DNA of 64,000 bases from Branchinecta lynchi (GCA_023053575.1 JAKZAP010000021.1:17236212-17300211), one strand, 5' to 3'. Numbered from the stretch's first letter, positions 11,680 to 22,111 are shown. Notes: generated by a model from the sequence alone, not told the origin. Made by a program: numbers and translations.

Positions 11680-13212
11680 AAGTGCCATATACAGATCACT
11701 TTTCGGTCTGTTGGTCGATCGGTCTGTCGGTTCACTGTTCTCGAGTTAGGGTACTTCCAGAAAGTTAGGACGATGAAACTTGGCAGGCATATAAGGGACC
11801 CAACCAAACTAACTTGGAAATAGTCATTTCCCCAATCCGACCACCGAGGGGGGAATGGAGGGATGGAGAATCCGGAATGTTGAGGCATCTATAACTTTCG
11901 AACGGGTTATCGGATCTTAATGAAACTTTACATTAAGAATCTCGTGTCTCAGATCTCCCACTTCGAGTCCTGAACGGATCCGATGAATGTAGGGGGGGGG
12001 GGGGAAGTCGGAGGGGAGAACCGAAAATATTGTGACACGATTAGACTGGAGCGATTGGGATGAAAGTTGGTGGGAAGAACAAGCACATGCCCTAGATACA
12101 TCAGAGACGGAACCGGGCCGGATTCGGACCCTGGGGGGGGAGGGGGGGGGAGGCTAAGACGATGAAAATTGGTTTGACCATTTGAGGCTTGAGATGATTG
12201 GATTAAGATAGTCAGTTTCTTGATCTGACCATCGTGGGGAGGGGGGGGGGTGGAGAATCCGGAGTCTTGAAGCATGTATAACTTTCGAATGGGTGATCGG
12301 ATCTGATTGGAACTTGGTATTTGGAAAAGCCTCGTATCTCAAATTTCCGAGATCAGTTCCGACCAGATCCCATGAATGTGGGGTGGGGGTGGTTGGAGGG
12401 GAGAACCGGAAATCTTTTGACACCCTTAGAGTGGAGCGATGAAACTTGGCGGGAAGAGCAGGCACTGAAAACGGCGGGTTATAAATAAATTACTTACTTA
12501 CTTACTTACAAGCCATAGATACGTCACAGTACCGGACCAGATTCGGGCACCTTTGGGGGAGTTGTAGGGGATGTGGGTCCGAAATTCCGATCACCGCGAG
12601 TTAAGGTACTTCCAGATCCGCAGGGACGATGAAACTCGACTTTGAACATCAGATTGGCTTAGAAATGGTCATTTCTTAGTTTCGACCATCCCTTGAAGTA
12701 CTATTAAAGCAAAATATACTTTTTCATGATCCCCATTAGCCCATGATCGTTTATGCCTCAAGGATTCTGCTAAGAAATGAATTTTTAGCACCCTTAAATT
12801 ACTTATCTTACCGAAAAGTAAAAAAAAACACTTTTGACCTAAAGATATAATTATATTCATGATCCCAAAGGGCCCATGATCCGTTTTGCCTCAAGGGTTT
12901 TGTGATTTCCTTAAAGTAAAAACAATTATTTTGAGCAAAATACATATTTTCATGATTTCGATGAGCTTATCATCATTTGTGCAAGAGAGTTCGTTACGGA
13001 TGAATGATCTAGCGCCCTTAAAGTGTGCATCATCACAGCCAAATGCAAAAATAGAATAGTTTTTAAGAACGATCCATTCTCACGATTTAAAAGGACCCAT
13101 GATCATTCTTATCTCAAGGGGTTTGACACAACTAACCCACGAATTGGCAAATTCCTATTTTCATCCTCTGATACAGCGTCGCAAGTGCCATATGAGCTTC
13201 TAGCTCTTGCCT
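11680..13212 (+). repeat. F2 repeat, full-length-like copy
   Basis: Starts AAGTGCCATATACAGATC, followed by a GGTC-rich tract, and ends AAGTGCCATATGAGCTTC, so the same 11-base motif stands in direct orientation at both ends. Between them an ATGAAACTTGG-like module recurs near 11780, 11922, 12058, 12163, 12306, 12437 and 12625, mostly 105-145 bp apart, with G runs. From 12720 to 13100 the units switch to a TTCATGATCC..GGCCCATGATC motif. Proline-rich open frames in the G-run region are artefacts of these tracts. Confidence 0.7.
12468..12511 (+). mobile_element. 44-bp LINE 3'-end insertion inside F2
   Basis: The stretch AACGGCGGGTTATAAATAAA followed by (TTAC)n interrupts the F2 text exactly between AGCAGGCAC and AAGCCATAGATAC. 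It matches the end of the LINE 3' ends at 10554 and 52173. An extreme 5' truncation. Confidence 0.65.
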
Positions 13213-13483
13213 TCTAAACTCTTAATGAATAAAATATTAGCTTATAAAGTCATTATTGTTGACTATACATTTATATAAATGGTAATGGTGATAGGGATAG
13301 GAGAGGAATTTCTGTGAGATTGCTGCAGTAAGAAGCCTTTTCAGAAAACTCACGTTTTTTCAAACGCGGAGGTCAGACGTTTGCATCGGTCATTGATTTT
13401 CATCGTCTCTTAAATCAGAAGAAGGAAGCTTGTGTTTCATCGGATCATTGTTATGTCTCACGTGTACTTCTGGCACGAATTCC

Positions 13484-13615
13484 CGATGAAACGTTATGTA
13501 GCTGCAACCCTTCAGCATGCAACGCTGCCGGCCCTTTGAACCAGTTTTCCGATGAAACGTTATGTAGCTGCAAGCCTTCAGAATGCAACGCTGCCGTCCC
13601 TTTGAACCAGTTTTC
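13484..13615. repeat. 66-bp tandem duplication
   Basis: Two head-to-tail copies of a 66-bp unit (13484-13549, 13550-13615), each with CCGATGAAACGTTATGTAGC and CCTTTGAACCAGTTTTC. An inverted partial copy (AACTGGTTCATAGGGCCGGC) lies at about 13755-13790, so the region can fold back. Confidence 0.8.
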
Positions 13616-13799
13616 TAAGAAACGCTTTTGCAAATAGAAACGCTTTCTCCTGCAACATATTCTTGTGCGGTCCGTTTTCTCTTGACACGGATTCGCTAAA
13701 ACGGTTTATAGGAGAAACGCTTTACTAGAAAACTGGCAAATTCTGAAAACTGGTTCATAGGGCCGGCAGCGTTGCATATATAAAAAACGTTGCGTTTTA

Positions 13800-14945
13800 C
13801 TTTAGAGTGTAATAAAGTTACGACGTTCTGAATATCTCGCGACCCCACAACGAACATCTACTATGACGCGGGAAATTTTAATCTCAACACAAACGCGGCT
13901 TTTTTAGTGGGCAGTGGTGAAATTGGTGAAGATTGCTTAGTGCCTTAATAAACAAGACCTAAGGTTTCGATGGGATCCCAAAAATCTAATTGATCCAGAC
14001 AATTAGGTCTTGTCTTCGCCAGATCCAGTCTTCGCCACGCTAACCATCTGAGAAAACCAAGTCCATCTGAGAAAACCAAGTTCAGATATACCTTATATCT
14101 ATTTTGACGATACTAACCAAAACTTCCTGTTTTACTTCTGCCAAATTTCCGGTTTCGTCCGAATTCCGAGCGAACTACTTGTCCAGCAAAAAAAGAGCAA
14201 TTCAGAAACGAATTCAGCGTATCTCCTTATCCCTATAAAGAACATCTAATTACTTCAAATAAAACTATAGAATTTCCGGTTTCAACCGGATTCCGGACGA
14301 ATTATATGTCCGGGTGAAAATGATTGTCATATACCGACGTCTTTTCTTAGCCCTAAATCTGTCGTCTAATCAACTTCAAATAAAACTTTTGCTTTTAACA
14401 AACTTTCCGATTTGGTCGGATTCCGGACGAACTAGTTGTCAGACGAGAAAATGGTTTTCATCATCGTGTTCAGCATCTTTTCTTACCCTATAATGGACTA
14501 TCACATTAACTGTTTAAAAATGTTTTGTTCGATCCCTAATCCGAACCCCCTCGTCCACCCCTAAGTGTAGAGCTACAGAACTTGACCCAAAGAATCCTCG
14601 CACCAAGTTTCATCAAAATATCTCATTCCCTTCGAGAGTTATCGTGCTGACAGACGGGGCGGACGGACAGAAGGACGGACGGCCAGACAGACGGACGGAC
14701 GGACAGACAGACGGACGGGCGGACAGATGTCATAGGTATCCCACTACTTACGTTTTGGGATCTTTCTCGTAAGGCATACAACAAAAATAGAGGCGCATAG
14801 AGGTACAACAAACCACACGGAAATTCCACTATCTGAAACTATATTATATCTCAATAGCGGAACAACGAAGTAACGGATTTTCAGCGGGTCTTCAAGCCAA
14901 TTTTAGTGAATAAGTGATGGGTAACTACCATTGTCCTATCCCAGC
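13800..14945 (+). repeat. Dispersed repeat R, split by an F1 insertion
   Basis: The halves 13800-13950 and 14763-14945 together match 61311-61640, which is uninterrupted. Shared blocks include AACGCGGCTTTT, AAGGCATACAACA, GCGCATAGAGGTAC and GTGAATAAGT. Reverse partial copies lie at 28130-28448 and 33190-33360. Function unknown. Confidence 0.65.
13951..14762 (+). repeat. F1 repeat inserted in repeat R
   Basis: Complete-looking but short copy: the lead-in AACAAGACCTAAGG, GATGGGATCCCAAAAATC, CTTGTCTTCGCCAGATCC, internal units with CCGGATTCCGGACGAA, then the GACAGACGG tract and TTACGTTTTGGGATC. It has about three units and no ORF. Its limits are fixed by comparison with the uninterrupted R copy at 61311. 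Confidence 0.82.
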
Positions 14946-15286
14946 CCTTTTCGATTAAACTTTAACATATGTATCCCAGTCAGCTTTCATCTTATCTGGT
15001 CAAAAAGGAGTATTTCAAAAAGGAGTATTTTAAGGAGTACTTCATTCTATCTGGTCAAAAAAAGGCGCCCCTCAGTGCCATGCCAGGCAGTGGATAAAAG
15101 TAACAAGTACACATTTTCGGCATTTCATCAAACAAGTTGAAAAAATCTGAACAGTTATGTTTGGAATTGATAATGGTGCCGACAATCCTGGCCGGAACAG
15201 CCCATGACCTGCCGACTTTGATCGTCTGCAATACCGAGGGGATACTCACTCCTAAATCCGAATACACCGGGTGTCGGGAGCAGGGG
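14946..15286. other. No gene seen
   Basis: Contains a short local duplication built on CTATCTGGTCAAAA and AAGGAGTATTT (about 14990-15060). Nothing else recognised. Confidence 0.5.
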
Positions 15287-15400
15287 CGTCACGACTGGGG
15301 GGAGGCCCCCCCCCTCCCCAGTCTTGTCTACAGTTGATTTTTTTCATGGAAACAGTCGTTTTTTCTGAAATCAGTTGATTTTTGATCAGAACGGCTGCAC
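15287..15400 (-). mobile_element. hAT MITE fragment (GGCGTCAC family)
   Basis: Begins CAGGGGCGTCACGACTGG, then G/C runs and GTCGTTTTTTCTGAAATCAG, matching one end of the family. The other end is missing; the sequence passes into repeat V. Confidence 0.65.
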
Positions 15401-15662
15401 TAAAGGCCGCGGAAACACTTTTCTCTAGCCACAATCGATCCACAAACTGTTTTTGGAAGCAAGGAAAAACGCTTGAAGCGTCTGCAAAGAATCGAAATGG
15501 CTAATTCCAAGAAAATGATTCTGCGCACATTTTACCCTGAAAAGATCGTTTTTCTGAAGAGATTCTTCTTTCTCCTTTATAGTGCTGACCAAGGGGATAC
15601 TTACTCACCCGCACTCGATACACACTAATTTTCACACCTTTCCGATGCCCTCCCGACCAGAG

Positions 15663-15830
15663 ACGTTACTAGCCAAAACGTTTGGGGGGGGGGGAGACGG
15701 GCATTTACTGACTGGCGGGTAATTTTTACCGACTGTTTTGGCAGAAAAACGACTGTTTTCAAGAAAAAACGACAGTTTTGAAAAAATTCGACTGATTTTC
15801 AGAAATTTCGGATTTTGGTGGGAAATTCAA
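15663..15830 (+). mobile_element. hAT MITE fragment (GGCGTCAC family)
   Basis: Starts CAGAGACGTTACTAGCC, followed by a G run and ACTGACTGGCGGGT with GACTGTTTT repeats. The right end is lost where it joins repeat V. Confidence 0.6.
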
Positions 15831-16090
15831 ATTATCAGTAAAATAACATCAAAACAACAAAATTAAAAGCTTTCTCAAGTATGTAGACATAAAACTGAGG
15901 ATCCTTTTTGCACAAAATGCTAAGAAAGAAAGCCTGGAGTTATATATATTGAAATTTGTACATCAACTTTTCAGACATTTGAAATTACCGCCCAAAAAAC
16001 AGACAAAACAGCGTTCCCGCGAGTTTCAACTTGTGGCTCTTTTGTGTGGCATCGAGTCGTGTTTCCACGACAAAAGTCGCGTTTTTTTTA
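15831..16090 (+). repeat. Dispersed repeat V
   Basis: Matches about 21046-21305: the GTAGACATAAAAC, TTTTTGCACAAA, GAAATTACCGCCC and CGTGTTTCCACGACAAA blocks recur in order. A reverse piece lies at about 15395-15470. Function unknown. Confidence 0.55.
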
Positions 16091-16342
16091 AACAAACCGT
16101 TCTCTATCTCTTTCTCCTATAGCGGTTTTTAGAAAAACGCCGTAGTGCTATTGTCCAGTTTTAGGAGAACGAGTTGTATCTCATTATACATTCCGCTCTA
16201 ATGGATGATCGACGGAATAGGAACCTTAGTTCTCAATAACGTTCTCATCCCGTCCTGCTAAATTCATAAAGTATTGGGAAAAGGTCCTTCGGCAAAATTG
16301 CAGAAATGGATAAAAGCACCCTATTTTTTCGAAATTAAAGTT

Positions 16343-17060
16343 CAATGGGCCAATCCCTCTCTGTAACAACCTAGGAACAATGCTTACCCCGAGGGGTTGC
16401 GCACTGGTGCCTCATGGTGTACAAGTTCCCTGCCTCATGCCTGCCTACGTGCCTCATGTGCCTCACGTGCCTCATGCCTGCCTCACGTGCCTCATGCCTG
16501 CCTCATGCCTGCCTCACGTGCCTCATGTCTGCCTCACATGCCTCATGCCTGCCTCACGTGCCTCATGCCTGCCTCACGTGCCTCATCTGCCACTGCCTCA
16601 TGGTGTACACGAAATCGGCCAGTGCGCAACCCCTCGGCTTACCCCCTAGATCAGCAGCTTTTTCAACAGTTTCCTCTCTGTGATATTTCAAAGCGTAAAT
16701 TTTCGGGCCAGTACATGCTCATTTACTAGCTTGGACAAAGATAAAAATGATGTTTCTTATAATACTTAGTAGATCTTTATTTTATGCATAAATCAGCTTG
16801 TATAAGTCAGATTTGAATAGGTTATTTGTTTTTTCGTGACTTTTGTAGCTATGTTATTTTTATAAGCTTATGGCATATTCTGGTACATTTTATAAAGTAA
16901 GCGAATCAAGCTTCACAACACTATTCCACAAAGAAAAACTTTTAATAGGCACTTCAAGCCATGGAACTTCTGATGAAACACTAGAACAATCAGGTAATCT
17001 GCATCTGCGGCTTGACTTTGGTGGCATCTCAAATATATCCTATTCTATCAAGACAAACAG
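16343..17060 (+). repeat. Duplicated segment, filled-site copy
   Basis: Matches 5040-5520, but interrupted after GCTTACC by the foldback at 16389-16638. Blocks such as TTTCAACAGTTTCCTCTCTG and TAGATCTTTATTTTATGCAT are shared. No conserved reading frame. Confidence 0.75.
16389..16638. mobile_element. Foldback with internal minisatellite
   Basis: Inverted ends CCGAGGGGTTGCGCACTGG and CCAGTGCGCAACCCCTCGG are perfect over 19 bp. The interior is a minisatellite of GTGCCTCATGCCTGCCTCAC-type units. Flanks repeat CTTACC, and the unfilled paralogous site near 5096 has a single CTTACC, giving a 6-bp duplication. The three overlapping open frames are translations of the tandem array. A 72-bp relative is at 20309-20380. 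Confidence 0.8.
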
Positions 17061-17990
17061 ATCTATTCTGAATCATTCGTTACAAAGAAACCAGTTTGTG
17101 AAGCTTGGGAAAGGTCCTGCCTAATAACAGGAAAAAAATAAATTTAGAACTGTTCTTACCATTTACGAAATAAACAAGCTGGGATTAGGCGGAAAGGGCA
17201 CTGAGCGTTTGCTTACCTTTCCGCTTCCGGAGCAGTGCCCCCACTTGAATTTCCAAGGGGGCCCTCAGCTACCCATGAACAAGTCAGTCGACACCATGTT
17301 CAGACTTCAGACACACAACTAATCCAGGCTCAAATGCGCCTTGAAGGCAATCGATCCTCGAACAATGGCTCATTACTTCGGATTAAAGGGTTAAATTATC
17401 AGGAGTGACCAGGTGTGGAAAAAACTGAACTTGTCCGGCTACTTTTCTGTTTTTCCTAGGTGGCTCCCCCTTGGAAGGCCAGCCCCCCCATGCACACAAA
17501 AATAACATCCCTGCAGTAAAATTTGTGTTTATTAACTGCAGGTCAGTGGACAAAAAATCGGTGACATCGTCCGCAGATAATGATTTTTTAAGTTACTAGC
17601 CCCTCAATTTAAAATTGGTGCAATAGGCGTTTTTTGTAACAACCTCAACGGAGAACGAGTTTAAAACTCATTCAACAAAAAACGGGCTTATAGGAACGGC
17701 GTAGGGAAAATGGAGTTTTACAAAAAACGCGGCTAAACACTCAGAAGTGCGGCGAAAAAAACCTTTCGCTTTCCGTCGTGGAACTTCAACGCAAAATATT
17801 TGTAAACTATGAGCGCCTTGATTAACAAGTGGGAAAAGCCAAGCTGAAGAAAAGGAGTCTGAATTTGACAGGTAATGGATAAAAGATAGAACGGTTGGAC
17901 TACCATGTTTGCCAAAATGAAACAAAATATATTGAAGGCTGATTTTATTTTGCTCTTCTTCTGTACAGAGTTGTCGGCATTTCAAACTGT
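17061..17990. other. No gene seen
   Basis: No exon, RNA or transposon end that I can support. The 105-codon open frame on the minus strand at 17668-17985 has no recognisable domain. Confidence 0.5.
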
Positions 17991-17998
17991 GCGCTGTT

Positions 17999-18303
17999 CA
18001 GATTATTAGCCAAAATGCTTTTGGAGGGGGGGGGGGGCGAGGAATTTACCGACTGGCTGGAAATTTTTACCGACATTTTCTGCAAAATAAAAAGGCTGTT
18101 TTCAACAACAAAAATGACGTTTTTTGAAAAAAATCGACTGATTTTCAGAAAATCCACTAATTTTCAGAAAAACGACTGTTTATATGAAAAATCAACTGTT
18201 TTGACGAAAAATCGAGGCGCTTCGCGCCGACTCGGCTATTTTTTACCGACTAGATGACAGCATTGGGGGGGCCCCCTGCCCCCCCCCCAGTCGTGACGCC
18301 CTG
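17999..18303 (+). mobile_element. hAT MITE (GGCGTCAC family), copy c
   Basis: Left end CAGATTATTAGCCAAAATG, right end CAGTCGTGACGCCCTG. The flanks are GCGCTGTT (17991-17998) and GCGCTGCT (18304-18311), an 8-bp duplication with one mismatch. Interior: G run, ACCGACTGGCTGG, GACTGATTTTCAGAAAA repeats, TTTTTACCGACT. Confidence 0.85.
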
Positions 18304-18311
18304 GCGCTGCT

Positions 18312-18852
18312 TCACTGTCAGAATCAAGAGTATACTCTATATAACTAAGTCTGAAACACGTCGAGGATCCTAGGGAAGAACGAGAAAAGTCACTCAAACG
18401 AAAACTGACTCAAATCCTGTGTAAACCAATCAACAACGTTTGTGTGCTAACATTTCTGGCTCTGCGCTAGGGACACGGCTGTTCTTCGTCGGCACGAAGA
18501 GTGAGTCATCAAGAGTAATCTGTAGGGGAGCTAGGTCGGTTCTTTAAAGGATCCCTCTTGCTTCTTCTTCCTTTCATAATATACCTAGCTCCCTTATGGG
18601 ATTAAAAGCTTCTAAAATCTCCCCCTTTCTCAACAGTTCCGATTTGTGCCTATGAATTTTTATGTCTTTTTCATTCGTGCCGAGTTTTTTACTTCTTTTC
18701 CTTGCTTAGTTTTCCTACTTAGTAACCACGGCGCATGCAGCTTTCAAACGTTTTGCGCCCAGAAACCGCCTCGGAGAGCAGGAAGGCAGTATAGAATCGA
18801 CAAGCGCTAACAAGAAAATCGCTAAATTCAGATGGAAAGTAATGGTATTTTC
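18312..18852. repeat. Dispersed repeat W plus unassigned sequence
   Basis: About 18320-18540 resembles 59030-59280 and 59914-59980: shared ACTCTATAT..CTAAGTC, GAAGAACGAGAAAA, AATCCTGTGT and GGCACGAAGAG/GGCAAGAAGAG blocks. The remainder is unassigned. Confidence 0.45.
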
Positions 18853-18890
18853 GCGAATTTTTCATAAGGCGTATTCGCGAATATTTCATA

Positions 18891-19895
18891 AGGCGTATTC
18901 TCGCCGTTCCCCGAGGACTCCTCGGGGAATCGAAGGGAACGGCGAGAATAGAGGGAGTCACTGCACGCGGACTCCGCGTACAGAAACAGCGAGAACACAG
19001 GAACGCTTCCAAAATGGATTTTGTTCGAAAAAAAAACATGCAGTTGACGAAATTAGTCTGGATCCACTTTATTTTTGGTTTTGTTTATTCTGATTGTTTT
19101 AATTAATTTTACATTGCACCAGGTTCAGGTTTGAGGTTTATATATTTACTTAAAAATTTATAAAAATAAATTACACTTCTTTCCCGGCAGAGAGGCATCT
19201 CGAATGCTCGGTAACAACATACAGTTAAAAAACAGTTTAACTTAAATAAACAACGAGTAATCATCCGCAATACCATCAATACAAAATAAATAACAAAATA
19301 CCACATTCACCAGACCAGACTTGCACCTCCAACTTTTCAATCCTGTGGACCTTTGCAAGGGAATGCAACCTTCCGGACCATTCAAGAGGGGAAAACACTC
19401 TTTATAATAAATAAATTTAATAATTCATAATCATTATTTCTTTAAATTTCTTCTTTATTAATCCTACAGAAGAACCAACCTGGATCTTACTATTATATTT
19501 ATTATAATTGATTATCATACTATTCCTCAATGAAAATCGCGACCGCTCACATCTGATCAAAGGCTGCCGAACCAAATCTGTTTGCCGGGTATTATAATTA
19601 TGGGTGGATGATAGGGGTAGAAGATCAAGTGTATAAATAGCGATGGAAGCAAACCCTCCAAGTGCTTCGCTGACAGAAGCACATACGCATAGGGCACGGT
19701 AAGTGAAACTGGAACACAAGCAAAAGTTGATTCCCCTCCGAATCTCAAAGGGAGTCCTTTTTGATGATGGTGATGATAATCGGAGCATTCCCCATCCGTG
19801 GGGACTCACGGGAATACGGGGAGTGAGTCCCCGGGACGAACAAAAACGCGGGTAATCCTCAAGTGGAGTCCTCGGGGAACGGCGAGATTACGCTT
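18891..19895. mobile_element. 3-bp-TSD MITE, copy 2, with a 590-bp insert
   Basis: Ends AGGCGTATTCTCGCCG and CGGCGAGATTACGCTT; flanks ATA (18888-18890, 19896-19898). Compared with the other copies it carries about 590 extra bases between GCACCA (about 19119) and ACACAAGC (about 19708). Just upstream, a 27-bp block with TTCATAAGGCGTATTCGCGA is tandemly doubled. The insert is AT-rich and encodes nothing recognisable. Confidence 0.82.
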
Positions 19896-20308
19896 ATAGT
19901 GAAAAGATGGTGTCTAGTGGTGTTGTGCTTTAACGGATTAGAGTCTGAGTCCCTGGAGACGAGAGATCGTGGGGTTGAAATCAGTCTTAGTAGAAGAAGT
20001 CCCATGCCGTTTGGAATCCCATCCAAACCTTTGCTCTCATTTGTGTCAGATTTTTACTTCCAACTAGCCCCAGTTGAGTGCCTACAAAAACAGCTGCTGA
20101 GCCAATCCTCTCGGCTAATTAAGACACAAGCCTGGACGCGTATATCTTTAATGGCTTTTAATTAGTTTCTTCTAAACCTGCCATAACTTTCGAATCCCAA
20201 TTAAAATGAAGAAAATTCGATACTGAAAATAAGCTACGGTAGTGGAAGATAATAAGTCAATTTTGAAAACGCACCTACACATTCCAATCAAAGCTGGAGT
20301 CAAGGCAG

Positions 20309-20380
20309 CCGAGGGGTTGCTCACTTAGTTGGCACCGGGCACTCACTGTGCAACCATTTTGAGATTGAGCAACCCCTCGG
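20309..20380. mobile_element. 72-bp TIR micro-element
   Basis: Ends CCGAGGGGTTGCTCA and TGAGCAACCCCTCGG form a perfect 15-bp inverted repeat. Same termini as the foldback at 16389-16638. No clear target duplication. Confidence 0.65.
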
Positions 20381-20534
20381 GTGAAGCTTAACACACAATT
20401 TTTAATAACATAAAAAAAGAGAAAAAAAAGACAAATATACAAACATCAGACAAGTATATAACCAGATATATAAATAATCAAAAACACAAGAGCCAGAATC
20501 TCATATCGCATATATTCAAATAATTTATACAACG

Positions 20535-20650
20535 GATACTTCAGCTACGATTCTTCATCAGCGATATTTCGGCCCTTCTTGGCAAGGCTCCTCGTCAGGC
20601 TGTCAATCTTCTGAGACAATGTCGGGGAGGGAAACATCTGTAACACAGGT
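20535..20650 (-). mobile_element. Ribozyme-bearing dispersed element, copy A
   Basis: Carries the hammerhead at its centre, the AGCTGAAGTATCCGTTG block on one side, and a TCGGGGAGGGAAACA block on the other that is shared with copy B near 51030. Lies about 40 bp upstream of tRNA-Asp. Confidence 0.55.
20549..20610 (-). ncRNA. Candidate type I hammerhead ribozyme, copy A
   Basis: Read on the minus strand: GAUU, GA, then CAGC (stem I), CUGACGA (core), a GG..CC/CCUU..AAGGG-type stem II, GAAA (core), UAUC (short stem III plus cleavage C), GCUG (stem I return), and AAUC pairing with the outer GAUU. All the invariant hammerhead core bases are present in the right order and spacing. Stem III is only the self-complementary AUAU, as in minimal hammerheads thought to work as dimers. 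Cleavage activity is inferred, not shown. Confidence 0.6.
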
Positions 20651-20687
20651 TACAAATAAAATATGGTTTGTGTCTTCTCTCTGCAAG

Positions 20688-20759
20688 TCCTCGGTAGTAT
20701 AGTGGTCAGTATCCCCGCCTGTCACGCGGGAGACCGGGGTTCGATTCCCCGCCGGGGAG
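20688..20759 (+). tRNA. tRNA-Asp (GUC)
   Basis: 72-nt cloverleaf. Acceptor stem TCCTCGG/CCGGGGA (20688-20694, 20752-20758, one T-G pair) and discriminator G. Anticodon stem CCCGC/GCGGG with loop CTGTCAC; anticodon GTC at 20721-20723. T arm CCGGG GTTCGAT TCCCC-type. Internal promoter: A box TAGTATAGTGG (20695-20705) and B box GGTTCGATTCC (20738-20748). A TTTTT run at 20763-20767 fits a Pol III terminator. No intron; 3' CCA is not encoded, as expected for a eukaryotic tRNA gene. Looks functional. Confidence 0.97.
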
Positions 20760-20762
20760 GAC

Positions 20763-20767
20763 TTTTT
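20763..20767 (+). terminator. Pol III T-run terminator of tRNA-Asp
   Basis: Five T residues starting 4 nt after the tRNA 3' end. Confidence 0.8.
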
Positions 20768-20819
20768 GCTTCCAACTAGATATTCCAGTTTTATTTGTTC
20801 GAGGAAACTATTGCCATTA

Positions 20820-21304
20820 GTTGTATTCTGGCCGACCATTTCAAACCTAAAGGCGTTGTTCCGTGCTCTCACGAACACTTCGTGGGTCGATTGTGGCACG
20901 AAAAGAGCGTTTCCGCGGTCTTTAGTGCGGCCCGCAAGTGTGTTTCCGCGACGAACAAGATTGTTTGTTGTGGCTCGCTTTGTGGCTTCGAATTCGACAA
21001 AGAAATGCCGAAATGATTCTCGATTCTGTGGCTCGTTTCTGCCTGGAAGTTCAGATTGAACATCAAAATAATGGCAAAATAATTAAATTAACCGCTGTGT
21101 TAAACATGTAGACATAAAACGGAGCATCCATTTTGCACAAAGTGGGAAAGACGGAAGCTTGAAGTTCTATTTGTTGAGATTTTATCTGAATTTTATTTTT
21201 ATTTCCAGAGATTCGAAATCACCGCCCCGAAAACAGTCAAAACGGCCTTTCCGTGAGTTTCAAATTGTGGCTTGACTGTGTGGCACACAATCGCGTTTCC
21301 GCGA
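20820..21304 (+). repeat. Dispersed repeat V, longer copy
   Basis: Shares its right half with 15831-16090 and its left part (GCGTTTCCGCGGTCTTTAGTGC) in reverse with about 15395-15470. Interrupted at its right end by the hAT MITE at 21313. No coding function recognised. Confidence 0.55.
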
Positions 21305-21312
21305 CAAACAGC

Positions 21313-21493
21313 CAGGGGCGTCACGGGGCGTCATGACTGGGGGGGGGGGACACCCCCCAATGCTGTCGGTAAGAAACAACCGAGTCGGCGCGCAGCGCCA
21401 CGATTTTAGAAACAGTCGGTAAAAAATTACCAGCCAGTCGGTAAATGCCTCGTCCCCCCCCCCCCCCAAACATTTTGGCTAGTGACGCCTCTG
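21313..21493 (-). mobile_element. hAT MITE (GGCGTCAC family), copy d
   Basis: Left end CAGGGGCGTCAC, right end TAGTGACGCCTCTG; exact 8-bp duplication CAAACAGC at 21305-21312 and 21494-21501. Short at 181 bp; keeps GGCGCGCAGCGCC and ACCAGCCAGTCGGTAAAT blocks. Confidence 0.9.
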
Positions 21494-21656
21494 CAAACAG
21501 CCCACAATTGTGTCGCGGAAAAGCGCCTTAAGTCTACGGACCGCTGCTTGAGTGTTTTATGTAGTGCGCAACATGGTCCTTCTGCCATGTTTGAAATACA
21601 AGGTCGGATTTTTGCTGTTTTGGGGAACTTAATTTTCTACCTTTTTTCAAAATCAG

Positions 21657-22108
21657 AAGCGTATTCTCGCCATTCCTCGAGATCTCCTCGGGGAATCGAT
21701 GGGAACGGCGAGAATAGAGGGAGTCACTCCACGCGCACTCCGCGTACATAAAAAGCAAGGACACGGGGAATGCTTCCAAAATGGATCGAAAAAAAAAATA
21801 TGTTCGAAAAAAAAAATATGTTCGAAAAAAAAAATGTTCGAAAAAAAAAATATGCAGTTGACGAAATTGGTCTGGATCCACTTTATTTTTTACTTTGTTA
21901 TTCTGATTAGTTTTATTTAATTTTACGTTGCATCAACACCAGCAAAAATTGATTCACCTCTGAATCTGAAAGGGAGTCCTTTTTGATAATGGTGATGATA
22001 ATCGGAGCATTCCCTGTCCCTGGGGATACGGGGAGTGTGTTTCCGGGGACAAACAAAAACGCGGGGACTCCTCAAGTGGAGTCCTCGGGGAACGACGAGA
22101 ATACGCCT
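21657..22108. mobile_element. 3-bp-TSD MITE, copy 3
   Basis: Ends AAGCGTATTCTCGCC and CGACGAGAATACGCCT, flanked by CAG (21654-21656, 22109-22111). The interior has an extra local expansion of an ATATGTTCGAAAAAAAAA unit near 21784-21855. Otherwise matches the family. Confidence 0.87.
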
Positions 22109-22111
22109 CAG

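Noticed and set aside
11949..12465. Proline-rich minus-strand ORFs
   Set aside because: Created by G runs in the F2 repeat.
16380..16729. Three overlapping ORFs in three frames, rich in Leu/Pro/His/Ala
   Set aside because: They are translations of the GTGCCTCATGCC minisatellite inside a foldback element; all three frames stay open only because the repeat has no stops.
20603..20899. 98-codon minus-strand ORF
   Set aside because: Runs antisense through tRNA-Asp and the ribozyme element flank; a common spurious frame.
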